From RUG11894 sp964344335 (GTDB lineage Bacteria; Bacillota; Clostridia; Peptostreptococcales; Anaerovoracaceae): DNA of 45,284 nt. The notes below the pieces were generated by a model. The model had not been told where the DNA came from. It searched no databases and saw only the letters and a program-made list of their open reading frames with translations. Location: NCBI GenBank assembly GCA_964344335.1, contig CAYFMW010000008.1, positions 1 through 45,284 of the forward strand. The letters run 5' to 3'. Numbering within the stretch: position 1 is the stretch's first letter; each line of letters begins with the position of its first letter. A program made the position numbers and the translations under genes. Positions 24,985 through 32,165 of this stretch are shown piece by piece.

Positions 24985-25986
24985 CTAAGCCTGCTCCTCC
25001 CTCTCGAACAGAACATAATCCCGCGTTATCCGCCCTCTAAAGCCTCTCGGAAATTCAATCAGCTTTCCGCTCCGCCTCCCCCGAGCCGCAGCAAGCAGGC
25101 TGTTTATATGGGCATAGGCTATATCCTCCACAAGCCCCGCCTTGAAAAACATAATCTTTATGACCCTCTTCGCGATGGCGGCATCCATAGCCGCGAGCTC
25201 CCTGACGGGAAAGCGCCCGTCATAATCCTCGCAGGCCTTCTGCGCCAAGCCTTCCAAAAAGCTGTCATCCTCTCTTGCCGACTCAGCCAGCCTCGCCAAA
25301 GTCTCCTTTATGTTAGGATTATAGTCCGCCTCGATTAAAGGAATCAGCTGCATCCTCAGTTTGTTCCTCGTGTATGCCGGGTCCGCGTTCGTATAATCCC
25401 AGCGCGGCGAGAGTCCCTTTTTCGCACAGTATTTTTCTATCTCGCTCCTCGGCGTATCCAAGAGCGGGCGTATAAGGCCGTCCTCGCGCACATATTCCAT
25501 CGCCGCAATCCCGTGAACCCCCGTCCCCCTTATTACACGCATAAGAACGGTCTCCGCCTGATCGTCCCTGTTATGGGCAAGAGCGGTGAGCACCCTCGCT
25601 CTCCCGCCCGGCGCGGCGCTCTTCTCCAGCTCCGCCTTATGGGCGGCCAGAGCCTCGTGCCTGGCCTTGCGCCCCGCCTCCTCGGGAGAGATTCTTTCCT
25701 CTTCCGCCTTGGCATAGACATCGCACTCTACGACCTTAAGAGGGACATTGAGTTCCCCGCAGATGCCCTCGAGGAATTCGACATCCCGGGTTGCGCCTTC
25801 GCCGCGCATCAGGTGGTTCATGTGGAGCGCACGCAGGGTAAAGCCGAAACTCCTCTGAAAAGCGTGCAGTATATTCAGAAGGCACAGCGAATCGGGCCCG
25901 CCCGAAATTCCGAGCACCACTATGTCGCCGCGCCTTATCATATCGCAATCTTTAATTGTCTTCCTTACCCTAAGTTCCGCATTCAT
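24985..25986 (-). CDS. tilS: tRNA(Ile)-lysidine synthase TilS
   Basis: A 333-residue N-type ATP pyrophosphatase that converts cytidine 34 of tRNA(Ile2) to lysidine so that it reads AUA codons. The PP-loop SGGPDS is at 28-33, followed by ALHMNHLMRGEGATRD and ALAHNRDDQAETVLMRVIRG, all diagnostic. It is shorter than two-domain TilS proteins (about 430-460) but fits the shorter forms, ending with a compact C-terminal region (about 240-330). The ATG at 25986 lies inside the 3' end of tatD (17-base overlap) without a clear Shine-Dalgarno, suggesting coupled translation. In many Firmicutes tilS precedes ftsH (with hpt between); here hpt is absent. Confidence 0.93.
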   Translation of the reverse strand: MNAELRVRKTIKDCDMIRRGDIVVLGISGGPDSLCLLNILHAFQRSFGFTLRALHMNHLMRGEGATRDVEFLEGICGELNVPLKVVECDVYAKAEEERISPEEAGRKARHEALAAHKAELEKSAAPGGRARVLTALAHNRDDQAETVLMRVIRGTGVHGIAAMEYVREDGLIRPLLDTPRSEIEKYCAKKGLSPRWDYTNADPAYTRNKLRMQLIPLIEADYNPNIKETLARLAESAREDDSFLEGLAQKACEDYDGRFPVRELAAMDAAIAKRVIKIMFFKAGLVEDIAYAHINSLLAAARGRRSGKLIEFPRGFRGRITRDYVLFEREEQA

Positions 25987-26764
25987 AGTCGATACTGAAA
26001 AAATCCAACGCGTTTTGGAAAGTTACTTCGGCTATCTCTTCCGTATCCACCCCTCTTATCTCGGCAATCCTCTCGGCCACATAAATAATATAAGTAGGGT
26101 TGTTAATCTTACCTCTGTAAGGAACAGGCGCCATGTAAGGGCAATCGGTCTCCAGCATCAGGTTCTCCAAGGGGATGCTCCGCGCAACCTCCACGGGCCT
26201 TCTGGCATTCTTAAATGTGAGCGCACCGCCCAGACTTATACTCGCGCCGAGCTTAACATATTCCTTCGCCATCTCCGCGCTTCCGGAATAGCAGTGAATC
26301 TGAACGCGATTTTTGCCCATTACACCGCTCGCTTTAAGCGTATCGAAGCACTCCTGATCCGCATCGCGGGAATGTATCACGATCGGGCAACCCAGCTCCT
26401 TGGCGACGGCAAGCTGCGCAGAAAACCAATAGCGCTGGACATCCTTGGGGGAATTGTCCCTGTAAAAATCCAGCCCAATCTCGCCGAGCGCGACCACTCC
26501 GGGATGCGTCTTTATGAGTTCTGCAAGCCTCTGCAGCTGCTTTTCGTTAAAATCCTTAGCATCGTGAGGATGGCAGCCGACGGCGGCATAGACCATGCCC
26601 GGGTATTTTTCCGCAAGTGCCGCGCCGGCCTGCGAGCTAGCAAAATCCCAGCCTACCTCGACGCATATCTTTACATCCGAGGCGGCAATCTGCGTCATAA
26701 GCCTATCCCTGAATTTATCGAAGGCGCGGTCGCATAGGTGGGTATGTGTATCGAAGAGTCTCAT
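25970..26764 (-). CDS. tatD: TatD-family metal-dependent hydrolase / deoxyribonuclease
   Basis: A 264-residue TIM-barrel hydrolase. The metal site begins with DTHTHL (residues 5-10), continues with GEIGLDFYRDN, VIHSRDADQE, IHCYSGSAEMAKEY and ends with LETDCPYM, the complete TatD signature. Family members act as 3'-5' exonucleases or esterases in DNA repair or quality control; in Firmicutes the gene commonly follows metG, as here (11 bases after it). GGTAGGTG overlapping the metG stop may serve as ribosome binding site. Confidence 0.94.
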   Translation of the reverse strand: MRLFDTHTHLCDRAFDKFRDRLMTQIAASDVKICVEVGWDFASSQAGAALAEKYPGMVYAAVGCHPHDAKDFNEKQLQRLAELIKTHPGVVALGEIGLDFYRDNSPKDVQRYWFSAQLAVAKELGCPIVIHSRDADQECFDTLKASGVMGKNRVQIHCYSGSAEMAKEYVKLGASISLGGALTFKNARRPVEVARSIPLENLMLETDCPYMAPVPYRGKINNPTYIIYVAERIAEIRGVDTEEIAEVTFQNALDFFSIDYECGT

Positions 26765-26775
26765 CGCCGATGCAC

Positions 26776-28392
26776 CTACCCTATCTTCGCCGCGGCAGCC
26801 TCGACCGACGCTTTCATAATCTGCTCCAGCTCCTCGAGCTCCTTGTCCACATCGAGCCTCGGGAAGAGTATTTCACCCTTGCAAACCTTCTGCCCTGCGA
26901 GCATATCGAAGCGGGAGGCATCATCCCACACAGGTTCTTCCCCTTCAAGGCCGAGCTGAGTGCGAATCTTCTCGGAGCTGGTCTGCATATAGGGATAGAT
27001 GAGTATGCTGATTATGCGCAGGGACTCCGCCAGATTGTGCATTACGGCATTCAGGCGCGCCCTGCCTGCATCGGACTCGTCCTTCGCAAGCACCCAGGGG
27101 GCGGTTTCGTCTATGTATTTGTTAGTCCTTCTAACCAGGGTCCAGATATCCTCCAAAGCGACATTAAAGCGGAAGTTTTCCATGGCCTCCTCGACCGCTC
27201 TGCAGCAACCCGTCGCAAGCTCCTTCAGCTCCGCGTCGGGTCCGTCTTCCGCGCCGGGGCCGGGAATCTCCGCGCCGCAGTACTTCTCTATCATCGATAT
27301 GGTCCTCGAAACCAGATTTCCCAGGTCGTTTGCCAGGTCGAAGTTCATGCGCTTAAGCATCACTTCGTTGGTGAATTGGCCGTCCTGCCCGAAGGTATAT
27401 TCGCGCAGAAGGAAATACTTGAGCGCATCCACGCCGTATCTTTTAATAAGCATAACGGGGTCCACGACATTGCCCTTGGATTTGCTCATCTTGGCTCCGT
27501 CGAAGAGCAGCCAGCCGTGGCCAAGAACATGCTTGGGCAGGGGCTCATCTATACTCATCAGCATGGCGGGCCAGATTATCGAATGGAAGCGGATTATCTC
27601 CTTGCCTACGAGATGGTAATCCGCCGGCCAATATCTACGGTACTTTTCGCTGCTCTCTCCCTCGAGCTCGGGAAAACCAAGGGCGGTTACATAATTGGAG
27701 AGCGCATCCAGCCATACATATATTACATGATCCTCGTCTATGGGAACCTCTATGCCCCAGTCGAAGCTGCTGCGCGATATGCAGAGGTCTTCCAGACCCG
27801 TGTCTATAAAGGCGAGCATCTCGTTGGCCCGGGTCTGCGGGCGCAGAAAGTCGGTCTCGGTAAAGAGCCAGCGCAACTTATCTTCGTACTTCGAGAGACG
27901 GAAGAAATAGGCCTCCTCCTTCGCCCTTCCTATGGATCTTCCGCAGTCGGGGCAGACGCCGTCGGGAGACTGAGTATCCGTCCAGAAGGCCTCGCAGTCC
28001 GTGCAGTACCAGCCTTCATATTCCGACTTGTATATATCGCCCTTCTCGTACATCTTCATAAAGATTTTCTGCACGCGCTTCTTGTGCCTGGGCTGCGTCG
28101 TGCGGATAAAATCGTCGTACGAAATCTCCATAATTCCCCAGAGTTTTTCTATGCCGCTCACAACTTCGTCGACATATTCCCGGGGGCTCACGCCCTTTTC
28201 GTGCGCTTTCTTTTGAATCTTCTGCCCGTGCTCGTCGGTTCCCGTCAGGAACATCACATCGTAGCCCTGCAAGCGCTTGAAGCGCGCCATCGCGTCCGCC
28301 ATAACAGTGCAGTATGTGTGCCCGATATGCAGATTGTCGCTCGGGTAGTAGATAGGCGTGGTTATATAGAATGTCTCTCTTTCCTTTTGCAT
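26776..28392 (-). CDS. metG: Methionyl-tRNA synthetase, without the C-terminal tRNA-binding domain
   Basis: A 538-residue class I synthetase that charges initiator and elongator tRNA(Met). HIGH is at 22-25, the zinc-type cluster uses C130, C133, C147 and C150, and KMSKS is at 301-305, followed by the helical anticodon-binding domain. The chain ends with LFPRLDVDKELEEL and a short alanine-rich tail. In most clostridial and bacillar MetRS the same linker leads into a ~110-residue Trbp111-like dimerisation and tRNA-binding domain (total about 640-670 residues); that is absent here. ATG 28392 is chosen because AGGAGG precedes it and family homology starts at residue 7; an upstream extension of the frame to 28626 overlaps the phosphatase gene and is spurious. 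The start overlaps the upstream stop by one base (TAATG). Confidence 0.95.
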   Translation of the reverse strand: MQKERETFYITTPIYYPSDNLHIGHTYCTVMADAMARFKRLQGYDVMFLTGTDEHGQKIQKKAHEKGVSPREYVDEVVSGIEKLWGIMEISYDDFIRTTQPRHKKRVQKIFMKMYEKGDIYKSEYEGWYCTDCEAFWTDTQSPDGVCPDCGRSIGRAKEEAYFFRLSKYEDKLRWLFTETDFLRPQTRANEMLAFIDTGLEDLCISRSSFDWGIEVPIDEDHVIYVWLDALSNYVTALGFPELEGESSEKYRRYWPADYHLVGKEIIRFHSIIWPAMLMSIDEPLPKHVLGHGWLLFDGAKMSKSKGNVVDPVMLIKRYGVDALKYFLLREYTFGQDGQFTNEVMLKRMNFDLANDLGNLVSRTISMIEKYCGAEIPGPGAEDGPDAELKELATGCCRAVEEAMENFRFNVALEDIWTLVRRTNKYIDETAPWVLAKDESDAGRARLNAVMHNLAESLRIISILIYPYMQTSSEKIRTQLGLEGEEPVWDDASRFDMLAGQKVCKGEILFPRLDVDKELEELEQIMKASVEAAAAKIG

Positions 28393-29057
28393 TATTTCCT
28401 CCTGTTGCGCAAAAACTGGCGCAGGTTTCGGTCCTTTTGATTCGCCGGATGCCATAGCCCCGCCAGCATCGCGAATTCGAACTCCGGGTCGTAAGATATG
28501 TTCATTATACATGAAGGGCTTATGCGAAGATTCCACATTTTCGCAAGCTCCATGCCGAAGATATTCGACAGCATGCTCCTGATGGTCATCGCGTGGGAAA
28601 CTACGATTATGGGCCTGTCTTCGCAATCTTCCTCGAGCCCTCTTGCGATAATATCCTTGATGAACGGCGCGCTGCGCCTCTTTACATCCTCGAAATTTTC
28701 CCCTCCCTCGGGGCGGTATTCACCGAAGCGCTCAAGAAAAGCCCGCGCTCCCTCCGGGTCGCTTTCGAGGGCTTCCTCGAAGGTCATCTGCTCGTATATC
28801 CCGCAGGCCATCTCCATTATCCGCTCGTCAACGGCGATCTCCAGGCCGGGATGCCTGTCCGCTATGGCCTCGGCCAAAACTAAAGCTCTCTTTTGCGGAC
28901 TGGAATATATTGCGAAGGGATTTTCCTTTTCCAGCATATCCGCGACCCATTCCATGGTCGAAATCCCCTGCTCCGAAAGATCCGAATGAGTCTGTCCATA
29001 GATAAGATTCTGCTGCAGAGCGAGCGTCTCGGGATGTCTTACAAGTATAAATCTCAT
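28392..29057 (-). CDS. Histidine phosphatase (phosphoglycerate mutase-like) family protein
   Basis: A 221-residue protein with the catalytic RHPE (7-10), where the more common motif is RHGE or RHGQ, plus ERIMEMACGIYEQM and the second histidine in VVSHAMTIRSML. The fold transfers phosphate through the first histidine. Relatives include GpmB-like enzymes and cobalamin or nucleotide phosphatases; the substrate here is unknown. It overlaps the EamA transporter gene upstream by four bases (ATGA) and metG downstream by one, so it is part of that operon. Confidence 0.85.
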   Translation of the reverse strand: MRFILVRHPETLALQQNLIYGQTHSDLSEQGISTMEWVADMLEKENPFAIYSSPQKRALVLAEAIADRHPGLEIAVDERIMEMACGIYEQMTFEEALESDPEGARAFLERFGEYRPEGGENFEDVKRRSAPFIKDIIARGLEEDCEDRPIIVVSHAMTIRSMLSNIFGMELAKMWNLRISPSCIMNISYDPEFEFAMLAGLWHPANQKDRNLRQFLRNRRK

Positions 29058-29977
29058 TGAGGCTGCTCCTTATTCTTTTCCGTGAGAGGAATCTGCACCA
29101 GCACTATGGCCGCGAACATTATCGCGCAACCTATAAGCTCGCGGGTCGTCATGCGCTCGTGAAGCAGTAAGGCTCCGGCCAGCACCGCGAACACCGACTC
29201 CAGCGACATTATAAGTGAAGCCACCGTGGGATCCGTAAACTTTTGAGCGACTATCTGAAGCGTGTAGCCGAGACCTCCTGAAATGAGCCCGGCATACAAT
29301 ATGGGAATCGTCGCAGATTTGATTTTTTCGATGCTTGGCTCCTCGACTAAAAGTGCTATGACGGCGGAAACTACCGCAGCCACCGTAAATTGCATCGCGG
29401 ATATTTTAATGGGATTGCCTTTCTGCACAAAATAGTCGCAGCAGAGTATATGTCCGCTGAAAAGGAAGGCGCATACGAGTACCAACGCATCTCCCTTGCT
29501 AAGCTTAAAGCCCTCCTTGATGGAGAGCAGATACATTCCGAAGACGCCCATTATAACGGTGACCCAAACGAGCCAGCTGTTCTTTCTCTTGAAAACCAGT
29601 GCACTTATTATCGGAACAATCAGCATGTACAAGGCGGTTATAAAGCCCGCTTTTCCCGCGGTCGTGTAAACCATACCCATCTGCTGAAAGGAGCTTCCGG
29701 CTGTCAGAAAGAGGCCGCACCAGATGCCCCCCACTATCGTGTTCTTTCTGTAAGCCTTTTCCTCCTCGGCGCTCCGGCCGGTGGGCTTGCCTGCATTAAG
29801 CTTGTCGATAATCAGCGCCACGAGCCAGACCGCCACCGCCGCCAGCGCCATGCGCACCGCGCCGAAAGTTATAGGCTCGATATAATCCATCCCCACTCTC
29901 TGAGCCACGAAGGCCGTACCCCACACCAGGGCCGTGAAAATGAGTATCAGATTGCCGAGCATTCTTTTGTTCTTCAT
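29054..29977 (-). CDS. EamA/DMT-family transporter
   Basis: A 307-residue membrane protein with ten predicted spans in two EamA repeats (about 8-145 and 160-295). Typical phrases are LIFTALVWGTAFVAQRVG at the N-terminus, QQMGMVYTTAGKAGFITALY and, near the end, ASLIMSLESVFAVLAGALLL. DMT proteins export or import small metabolites such as amino acids or nucleotides; specificity cannot be read from the sequence. ATG 29977 is preferred to the in-frame ATG at 30013: AAGGAT precedes it and the first span starts just after. It follows the amidohydrolase gene by 55 bases on the same strand. Confidence 0.88.
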   Translation of the reverse strand: MKNKRMLGNLILIFTALVWGTAFVAQRVGMDYIEPITFGAVRMALAAVAVWLVALIIDKLNAGKPTGRSAEEEKAYRKNTIVGGIWCGLFLTAGSSFQQMGMVYTTAGKAGFITALYMLIVPIISALVFKRKNSWLVWVTVIMGVFGMYLLSIKEGFKLSKGDALVLVCAFLFSGHILCCDYFVQKGNPIKISAMQFTVAAVVSAVIALLVEEPSIEKIKSATIPILYAGLISGGLGYTLQIVAQKFTDPTVASLIMSLESVFAVLAGALLLHERMTTRELIGCAIMFAAIVLVQIPLTEKNKEQPQ

Positions 29978-30032
29978 CAATGTATCCTTATTGCTTAAAG
30001 TATTTATCCGCATCCGTCGCGGCGCGGCTTAG

Positions 30033-31175
30033 CTAATCATTATATACCTTTTTCTCTCCGTTGACGAACACGGCGCTAAGCTTAGTCGTATAGAGGAATG
30101 GATGCCCCGTAAGTACGACGATGTCCGCATCCTTGCCCTTCGCGATCGAGCCGACCCTATCCTCCACTCCAAGCGCCTTGGCGGGAACTATGGTTATCGC
30201 GCGCAGAGCAGCTTCTTCGGCGAGACCTTCCCTGACGCACATCGCCGCATAGGTCGGCAGCTGCCACAGAGGCTGAACATCGTGGTCCGTCGTAATGGCG
30301 ACCTCTATGCCTTCGGCGGCAAGCTGCCCGGCGGTCGCAAATCCTACGCTCATGGTCTCGGGTTTGCTCGCGGGTCCCTCGGAGGGTCCTATCAGCGGTA
30401 TAAAATCTTCTTTAGCAAGATGCTTCGCTATGCGCGCGCCGTCTGTGGCGTGCACGATGCAGAAGCGTATATTGAACTCGTGCATTATGCGGATCGCCGT
30501 CATAATATCGTCGGCTCTGTGTGCGTGGATATGCGCGGGGATTTCACGCTTCAGCAGAGGTATAAGAGCCTCGAGCTCGGCGTCGTAGACATCCTCGCCC
30601 GCATCCAGCTTCTGCATGTGGCGCTTCGCCTTCGTCAGGATATCGCGCAGCATCGCGGCGGTCGCCATCCGCGTCTTGGGGGTCTTGCCCTCGTTGCCGT
30701 AGCAGCTCTTCGGATTTTCTCCCATCGCCATCTTAATCGCTGCATTTTCCTTCAGCAGCATCTCCTCGACATTGTCTCCGCAGAGTTTTATGGCGGCTAT
30801 CGAGCCTCCTATTACATTCGCACTGCCCGGCGAAACTCCCACCGTCGTTATTCCCGCAGCGAGCGCCTTGGGGATGGAAGTGTCGAAGGGGTTGAATCCG
30901 TCGACGGCCCTCATGGAAGGAGTCAGGGGATTGGTCTTCTCGTTGTAGTCCATGCCTTCCCAGCGCAGCCCTTCCTCGCCTATTCCTATATGAGTGTGGG
31001 CATCCATCATGCCCGGCATAATAACTCCGCCCTTTGCATCGAAGACCTTGCCTTTAGCCGGCGGGGCATCCTTCATGTCCCCGAAGCCGGTAATTTTACC
31101 GTGGCTGAAGTCCACATATCCATTCTCAAAGACTCCGTTTTCTATAGTTATGAGCCTACCGTTTTCAATCCGCAT
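30033..31175 (-). CDS. Amidohydrolase (imidazolonepropionase-like metal hydrolase)
   Basis: A 380-residue metal-dependent hydrolase of the amidohydrolase superfamily. A small N-terminal beta domain leads to GMMDAHTHIGIG (H60, H62), then HIHAHRADD, the metal histidine in CIVHATDG and the final aspartate in ITTDHDV; the C-terminal GSIAKGKDADIVVL is the usual end of the composite domain. Members hydrolyse cyclic amides, dipeptides or similar C-N bonds; the substrate is unknown, though an isoaspartyl or peptide-type role would suit a peptide-using anaerobe. ATG 31175 follows GGGAGGAAAG; the open frame upstream to 31370 is not coding. The promoter region carries paired dyads (31214-31319). Confidence 0.88.
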   Translation of the reverse strand: MRIENGRLITIENGVFENGYVDFSHGKITGFGDMKDAPPAKGKVFDAKGGVIMPGMMDAHTHIGIGEEGLRWEGMDYNEKTNPLTPSMRAVDGFNPFDTSIPKALAAGITTVGVSPGSANVIGGSIAAIKLCGDNVEEMLLKENAAIKMAMGENPKSCYGNEGKTPKTRMATAAMLRDILTKAKRHMQKLDAGEDVYDAELEALIPLLKREIPAHIHAHRADDIMTAIRIMHEFNIRFCIVHATDGARIAKHLAKEDFIPLIGPSEGPASKPETMSVGFATAGQLAAEGIEVAITTDHDVQPLWQLPTYAAMCVREGLAEEAALRAITIVPAKALGVEDRVGSIAKGKDADIVVLTGHPFLYTTKLSAVFVNGEKKVYND

Positions 31176-31212
31176 TTTCTTTCCTCCCGCAGTTTTAAAA
31201 TCAATACAAAAT

Positions 31213-31221
31213 ATTATATCA
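31213..31221 (-). promoter_or_regulatory. Extended -10 promoter of the amidohydrolase gene
   Basis: On the minus strand TGATATAAT (TG, one base, then TATAAT at 31213-31218) forms an extended -10 element about 38 bases before the ATG. No good -35 is present, which suits an extended -10 or an activator-dependent promoter. It overlaps the nearer dyad. Confidence 0.65.
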
Positions 31222-31319
31222 TAGCCAAGCTTACAAAGATGATACAACATTTTCTGCCTATAATTTAGACAAACCGGAGAAAATGTTATATCACAAGCAA
31301 GGATACCGAAGTGATATAA
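31214..31319. repeat. Pair of dyad elements TTATATCAY-N16-RTGATAYAA, symmetric about 31266
   Basis: One dyad spans 31214-31247 (arms TTATATCAT and ATGATACAA, one mismatch) and a second spans 31286-31319 (TTATATCAC and GTGATATAA, perfect). Both have a 16-base centre. Between them AACATTTTCT (31246-31255) and AGAAAATGTT (31278-31287) are exact complements. The whole 106-bp block is symmetric about one point, although the 16-base centres do not match each other. The proximal dyad covers the amidohydrolase -10. This could be a two-site operator or the ends of a tiny palindromic element. Confidence 0.7.
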
Positions 31320-31376
31320 AAAATAGGGTGTCTCCTCAGATACAAGTTGTAACTTTTGAGACTCCCTCATTTTTTA
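31319..31376 (-). terminator. Terminator after the small hypothetical gene at 31395-31652
   Basis: GGGTGTCTC (31326-31334) pairs with GAGACTCCC (31358-31366) with one mismatch. A/T runs flank it on both sides, giving TATTTTTT on the minus strand. It closes the transcript of the small gene and the opp operon before the amidohydrolase promoter. Confidence 0.75.
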
Positions 31377-31394
31377 TAAGATAGCAGAAGAACA

Positions 31395-31652
31395 CTATCG
31401 GCTTAACTCATGAGAGCTTAAAGCAACTGTCATTTTGCCCAGCTCGTTGCATCTGCGGCAGAGGCGCTCTGCTATACGCGCACGCGGCTCCTTGTTGCGC
31501 AAAAGCTCTGAAATCATGACAGGCCTATCCACAATATACTTATGGTCCCGCTTGCGATAATACGCGAGATAAACCGGCAGATCCATGCCCTCCTCGAGAG
31601 CTCTTTCCGCTATAAATATAAATCCGTTGTGGAACATCTTTAACTCATCCAA
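31395..31652 (-). CDS. Small hypothetical protein
   Basis: An 85-residue frame with no family I recognise. It is basic, has no membrane span, and is probably helical in its second half (ISELLRNKEPRARIAERLC followed by RRC). The start is TTG 31652 with AAGGA eight bases ahead; an in-frame ATG at 31637 is the alternative. It lies 51 bases downstream of the opp operon's last gene on the same strand and has its own terminator after it, both of which favour a real gene. Two cysteines (CRRC) near residue 65 could bind metal or form a disulfide. Confidence 0.5.
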   Translation of the reverse strand: MDELKMFHNGFIFIAERALEEGMDLPVYLAYYRKRDHKYIVDRPVMISELLRNKEPRARIAERLCRRCNELGKMTVALSSHELSR

Positions 31653-31703
31653 ATATCCGTCCTTACCTCAAATGCAAGGAGGGTTGCCAATCTTTAAACC
31701 CTT

Positions 31704-32165
31704 CTAATATCCTATCATTAAGGAGACCAAAAGCAACAATATGCCACACAATACCCTTGCTATTACCGCCGCTTTATTTCGTTGTCCTTCACTAAACTCC
31801 TCGGAGGATATCGAGGTCTTATCGGTCAAATCATCGTCGAAGGAGTCGCTTTTGATTGCGAAAAAAGGCCTATGTCGGAATTTCGACTCCCCTCGCTTTT
31901 TTAGCATGTAAGGGATTTTCTTTTTCTTAGGGGACAGTTCTCCAAAACCAATCAAATTAAATCCAGTACTCTTCAGATGGGCAACCCAACCCCAGAGGAT
32001 GAAAATTCCGGCGATAGCGCAGAGAGCAAAGACGAAATGCATCCTGCTGCGATATAGCCCCGCGATAACAGCACAGAGTATCAAGGCGATGCTAAAATAA
32101 CGCATCATTGCAGCATATATCACCCTCAAATATTTCCTTTTTTCGTCGACTGTAAATTCACGCAT
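31704..32165 (-). CDS. Small membrane protein at the end of the opp operon
   Basis: A 153-residue protein with three likely membrane spans (about 22-38, 43-63 and 132-152) and a charged cytoplasmic stretch between the second and third (KKKKIPYMLKKRGE, then acidic DSFDDDLTD). I do not recognise the family. ATG 32165 overlaps the stop of the OppDF fusion by eight bases, so translation is coupled, and the gene is surely co-transcribed with the peptide transporter. A role in assembling or regulating the transporter is possible but unproven. Confidence 0.7.
   Translation of the reverse strand: MREFTVDEKRKYLRVIYAAMMRYFSIALILCAVIAGLYRSRMHFVFALCAIAGIFILWGWVAHLKSTGFNLIGFGELSPKKKKIPYMLKKRGESKFRHRPFFAIKSDSFDDDLTDKTSISSEEFSEGQRNKAAVIARVLCGILLLLVSLMIGY

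Noticed and set aside
26746..28440. 564-codon open frame on the plus strand opposite metG
   Set aside because: It is antisense to a clear MetRS with complete catalytic motifs; the translated product matches no family and has no start signals.
28393..28626. Upstream extension of the metG frame
   Set aside because: It overlaps the histidine phosphatase gene, while ATG 28392 has AGGAGG and starts right before the conserved region.
30102..31268. 388-codon plus-strand frame opposite the amidohydrolase
   Set aside because: Mirror of a well-defined metal hydrolase; composition is that of an antisense shadow.
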